Source: UBA724 sp049596815
GTDB lineage: Bacteria; Bacteroidota; Bacteroidia; Flavobacteriales; Flavobacteriaceae
Assembly (NCBI GenBank): GCA_049596815.1
Contig: JBMYLY010000021.1
Coordinates: 1-23,820 of the forward strand
Length of the DNA: 23,820 nt
Direction of reading: 5' to 3'
A model generated the notes under the pieces. The model did no database searches. It saw nothing but the letters and a program-made list of their open reading frames with translations, and was not told the DNA's origin. The translations under genes were made by a program, and so were the position numbers. This document shows, in pieces, positions 21,332 to 23,820 of the stretch. Within the stretch, counting starts at the first letter, position 1; each line of letters opens with the position of its first letter.

Positions 21332-22885
21332 TCAATATTTTTTGCGTGCAATGGCAAACAAAAACAGAAAACCAGCAATTCCCAATGCCAATCGTGCGAT
21401 GTAATCTCCAGTACGCACATAATAGGTGTGTTTGTTTTGGGGCTGTATGCTGCCGAGCAAGACTCCACGCCGCTCATATGGCAATGTTTTTTCAATTTCA
21501 CCTAAGGGGTTAATAAATGCCGAGATACCTGTGTTGGCTGATCTGGTGATGGGGCGGCGGGTTTCTATGGCACGCAATCGGGTATAGCTCAGTAGTTGTT
21601 TGTGCCCAGGTGTGTTTCCCCACCATGCATCATTGGTCATGATGGCTAAAAACTGAGCGCCTGCACGTACATATTCGGTTACAAAAGCGCCATAAACGGA
21701 TTCATAACATATCACAGGCCCCACCCTGATACCCGAGTCCAGTTTCATAGCTGTCCTATTGGCTTGGGTTGCCCTACTCAAAACGGTGCCTCCTAAGTCA
21801 ATCATCACATTGCCCAAAATGGGTTCTATAATGTCTCTGTAAGGCAGTGTTTCTATGCCCACCACAAGTTTGGATTTGTGATAGGTTTGTACCTCATTTT
21901 GAGAAGACAAGAATGAGCTGTTGTAAAAATCTACCCAAATATCGTTGTTTACTTGGTTGGCTGTAGGGGTTTTGTTCTTGTCTGTGTAGGTATTAAAGAA
22001 TTGTATGCCGCTCAACAGTTGTGCGGAATCGTGTTTTTCCAGCTCACTTGAAATTTGGGTGTATAAAGGGCTGCTTTTGAATTGTGGTAGATATGAGCCT
22101 GGTCCTTCAGAAAAATAGGTCTCGGGAGTGACAATCAGATCGATAGGTTCTGAAACATCGTTGAGTAATTCAAATAATGCTGTACACTGCTCTGCATCAG
22201 AAGATGCATATTTTTCGTTGTAAGGATCCACATTGGGCTGGGTGACCGCTACATGAATTTTGGTTGTTTCTTCGGCTTCGTACTGGTTGTAAATCAACAA
22301 TGAAAGTATGATAGGAATTGAGATGCCCAGCACAGCCAAAGCCAATTGCCGCTTTGGGTTTTGAAGTTGTTGAACGCCTTTAAAAACAATTAGGTTAATA
22401 ACCCACACCCATAGGCTGCCTCCAAATACGCCTGTGTATTCATACCATTGTACCCAATAAATATGTTCTGAAAATACATTTCCCAATTGCAGCCAAGGCC
22501 ATGAGAAGTCCCACTGAAGGTGCAACCATTCAAAACTAAGCCATAGTGTAACCAGAAAGGCTATGCTTATTTTTCTGGGTAGTTTGTGGTCTACAAATAA
22601 AGCCAATCCAAACACAGACGTCATCAAAAGACTGTTGACCAGTATGGCAAAAAACATTCCAAAGGCGGTGGCATTCCAAAGCCACCATGTGGTAGCGCTG
22701 TTCCAAATCAAAAAAGTCAGATAGACGCATCCCAACAGCGCTAGTTTGTTATTGGGTGGTTTTATAAAAATCAGATGGAGTAGGGGTACAAAGGCGATAA
22801 AAATCAGAATGGGAAAACCATCAACGGGCCAGGACAAGGCGAGCAAAACCCCGCTCAACACACTTTTGATTAGTTTTGATTTCAT
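21332..22885 (-). CDS. lnt: Apolipoprotein N-acyltransferase
   Basis: 517 aa. It adds the third acyl chain to the N-terminal Cys of lipoproteins at the periplasmic face of the inner membrane. Six or more N-terminal membrane segments (to about residue 210) precede a nitrilase-like domain. The catalytic triad is Glu255 (VTPETYF), Lys337 (TYHKSKLV) and Cys393 (VICYESVYG). A final membrane segment is near the C-terminus. An upstream in-frame TTG would add three codons, but it lies inside a TATCTTTG promoter box, so the ATG at 22885 is the start. It is divergent from pssA. The lipoprotein MsrA in this window is a likely client. Confidence 0.95.
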   Translation of the reverse strand: MKSKLIKSVLSGVLLALSWPVDGFPILIFIAFVPLLHLIFIKPPNNKLALLGCVYLTFLIWNSATTWWLWNATAFGMFFAILVNSLLMTSVFGLALFVDHKLPRKISIAFLVTLWLSFEWLHLQWDFSWPWLQLGNVFSEHIYWVQWYEYTGVFGGSLWVWVINLIVFKGVQQLQNPKRQLALAVLGISIPIILSLLIYNQYEAEETTKIHVAVTQPNVDPYNEKYASSDAEQCTALFELLNDVSEPIDLIVTPETYFSEGPGSYLPQFKSSPLYTQISSELEKHDSAQLLSGIQFFNTYTDKNKTPTANQVNNDIWVDFYNSSFLSSQNEVQTYHKSKLVVGIETLPYRDIIEPILGNVMIDLGGTVLSRATQANRTAMKLDSGIRVGPVICYESVYGAFVTEYVRAGAQFLAIMTNDAWWGNTPGHKQLLSYTRLRAIETRRPITRSANTGISAFINPLGEIEKTLPYERRGVLLGSIQPQNKHTYYVRTGDYIARLALGIAGFLFLFAIARKKY

Positions 22886-22891
22886 CTGCTT

Positions 22892-22899
22892 CAAAGATA
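22892..22899 (-). promoter_or_regulatory. lnt -7 box next to the start codon
   Basis: TATCTTTG on the minus strand is a perfect TAnnTTTG and ends 6 nt before the lnt ATG. Transcription would begin at or next to the start codon. A clear TTG upstream is not seen. It faces away from the pssA promoter, with 32 bp between the boxes. Confidence 0.5.
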
Positions 22900-22905
22900 G
22901 ATAAA

Positions 22906-22939
22906 TTGTGGTGTCTGATAAGGATTAATTGTATCTTAG
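22906..22939 (+). promoter_or_regulatory. Putative pssA promoter
   Basis: TTG (22906-22908), 23 bp, TATCTTAG (22932-22939), ending 5 nt before the ATG at 22945. The mRNA would be leaderless or nearly so. The spacer is at the long end of the known range. Confidence 0.45.
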
Positions 22940-22944
22940 CAGGA

Positions 22945-23607
22945 ATGAAACACCTGCCCAATCTTTTGACACTCCTCAACGCAGCCTCTGGCTGTGTGGC
23001 CCTCTATTATGTAGGGAATTTGGATATCGAAACCGCCATGTTTTTTGTGTTGTTGGGTGCTTTTTTTGATCTCTTTGACGGATTGTTGGCGCGTCGTCTT
23101 GGTGTTGCCGGCCCTTTGGGTGTACAGTTAGATTCTTTGGCAGACCTCATTACTTTCGGGGTGGTGCCGGGGGCGGTCGCCGTGGTTTCTTTGTCTTTTT
23201 CTGGGTTTGATGCTATCTATTCATTGGTTGGTTTTGCAATCACCATAGGTTCTGTCTACAGGTTGGCCAAGTTTAACACACTCACCGAAAAAGCGGCTTA
23301 TTTTAAAGGATTGCCCACACCTGCCAATGCTTTGTTTTGGCTGGGATTGCCACTCCTTCCTGTGGATTTTACTTCTTGGCAATTGCTTGTTTTGGTGTTG
23401 TTAAGTACTTATTTGCTAAACAGCCAGTTGATTTTTTTACGACTTAGAATACGAAAAAGTATAGGTGCAAACGCCGGGCTTATGTTGGCTACGGTGGGTA
23501 CGATTGTACTGTTTACAATATTTGGATGGGGCGCTTTGAGCCCTGTATTGATAGGCTATGTTGCGGTCTCAGTTTTGTACACAATTTTCACAAAGCTCAA
23601 AAGCTGA
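22945..23607 (+). CDS. pssA: CDP-diacylglycerol-serine O-phosphatidyltransferase
   Basis: 220 aa, inner-membrane protein with about 7-8 hydrophobic segments. It makes phosphatidylserine, the precursor of phosphatidylethanolamine, from CDP-diacylglycerol and serine. The CDP-alcohol phosphotransferase motif DG-x2-AR-x8-G-x3-D-x3-D is complete: Asp45, Gly46, Ala49, Arg50, Gly59, Asp63 and Asp67 (DGLLARRLGVAGPLGVQLD begins it). The N-terminus KHLPNLLTLLNAASG is typical of type II PssA. The frame is open for 23 codons upstream, but this would cross the lnt promoter; the ATG at 22945 is the family start. Its last 11 bp overlap the lptB stop end, convergently. Confidence 0.95.
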   Translation: MKHLPNLLTLLNAASGCVALYYVGNLDIETAMFFVLLGAFFDLFDGLLARRLGVAGPLGVQLDSLADLITFGVVPGAVAVVSLSFSGFDAIYSLVGFAITIGSVYRLAKFNTLTEKAAYFKGLPTPANALFWLGLPLLPVDFTSWQLLVLVLLSTYLLNSQLIFLRLRIRKSIGANAGLMLATVGTIVLFTIFGWGALSPVLIGYVAVSVLYTIFTKLKS

Positions 23608-23764
23608 GCTTCTTTTTTCGCAATTCAAAGTTTTGACCCAAGTACACCTTGCGAACCATTTCGTCGTTGGCAAGTTCTTCGGGTTTCCCAGCTTTTAGGA
23701 TACGTCCTTCAAACATAAGATAGGTTTGGTCGGTAATGGCCAAGGTTTCTTGCACATTGTGATC
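23597..23764 (-). pseudogene. lptB: lptB 3' fragment (LPS export ABC ATPase), broken at 23764
   Basis: Only the last 55 residues are present, from DHNVQETLAITDQTY to KKKLSF and a TGA at 23597. This is the C-terminus of LptB, the ATPase that powers LPS extraction: the switch-His phrase (usual ITDHNV-ET), LMFEGRILKAGKPEEL, and MVRKVYLGQNF are family-specific. Upstream of Asp (codon 23762-23764) the match stops at once: the expected Ile-Thr is replaced by Leu-Gln and the frame meets TAA five codons upstream. The remaining 56 bases are unrelated. It is either a chimeric join near the end of the assembled piece or a real disruption. LptB is essential in LPS-bearing bacteria, so an intact copy should exist. 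Confidence 0.85.
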
Positions 23765-23820
23765 TTGAAGACTTTAAAACGGGTACTATTGATATTACGG
23801 TTGAAATTGTCAATCCTGCC
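23765..23820. other. Unassigned sequence after the lptB break
   Basis: 56 bases to the window edge. They do not continue lptB. The plus strand is open and reads DLEDFKTGTIDITVEIVNPA from 23761, a plausible beta-rich protein piece; the minus strand also has an open frame (GRIDNFNRNINSTRF). I cannot say which is coding, nor from which gene. Confidence 0.4.

Noticed and set aside
1..23820. A novel defence, mobile or biosynthetic gene system
   Set aside because: Nearly all genes with protein support belong to known housekeeping or transport families, and no integrase, transposase, nuclease cassette, NRPS/PKS or unusual cluster is seen.

Overview
The window looks like a chromosomal segment of a Bacteroidota bacterium, most likely Flavobacteriales. 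The evidence is a DnaJ with only two CxxCxGxG repeats and the flavobacterial ILGRMQT linker, a long SecA without the C-terminal zinc motif, a DPP IV-type S9 peptidase, an ammonium transporter paired with a small putative porin, and near absence of Shine-Dalgarno sites. Promoter-like sequences fit the Bacteroidota pattern (TTG about 16-23 bp before TAnnTTTG, or the variant TAnnTTAG). Nearly all genes are housekeeping or common accessory genes. I see no transposase, integrase, phage, CRISPR, toxin-antitoxin or obvious defence system.

Layout. 16-1947 (-): amt and a TorF-like porin (nitrogen uptake). 2160-2716 (-): a 62-aa two-TM protein and crcB (fluoride export), joined by ATGA. 2742-3137 (+): an all-alpha NTP pyrophosphohydrolase, convergent with ilvE (3134-4180/4186, -). 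4260-5159 (+): TIGR01777-type epimerase. 5239-6888 (+): grpE-dnaJ, with a 13-bp palindrome over the promoter. 6889-7040: a promoter-like element followed by a strong terminator, so possibly a small RNA or attenuated leader. 7041-10425 (+): mscS, an NtrC-like regulator without HTH, and a secreted M28 peptidase, tightly packed. 10426-10790: an intergenic array of two-hairpin repeats. 10791-12923 (+): MATE transporter, a 75-aa protein and a PAP2 phosphatase, all overlapping. 12930-21246 (-): S9 peptidase, lipoprotein MsrA, glycosyltransferase, secA, DUF2795 protein and cobalamin adenosyltransferase. 21332-22885 (-): lnt, divergent from pssA (22945-23607, +). 23597-23764 (-): only the 3' end of lptB.

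How the genes fit together. Several serve the cell envelope: SecA (export), Lnt (lipoprotein acylation), PssA (phosphatidylethanolamine precursor), LptB (LPS transport), PAP2 phosphatase, a glycosyltransferase and MscS. The exported enzymes (M28, S9, lipoprotein MsrA) suit a protein-degrading marine-type heterotroph, although the habitat is inference.

I did not find a clearly novel multi-gene system. The items most worth a second look are: the repeat array with compensatory changes; the abrupt end of lptB homology at about 23764, which may be a chimeric join; the promoter-terminator pair between dnaJ and mscS; four genes whose -7 box sits 4-6 nt before the start codon (predicted leaderless mRNAs); the palindrome at the grpE promoter; and a secA promoter that overlaps the terminator of the gene before it.
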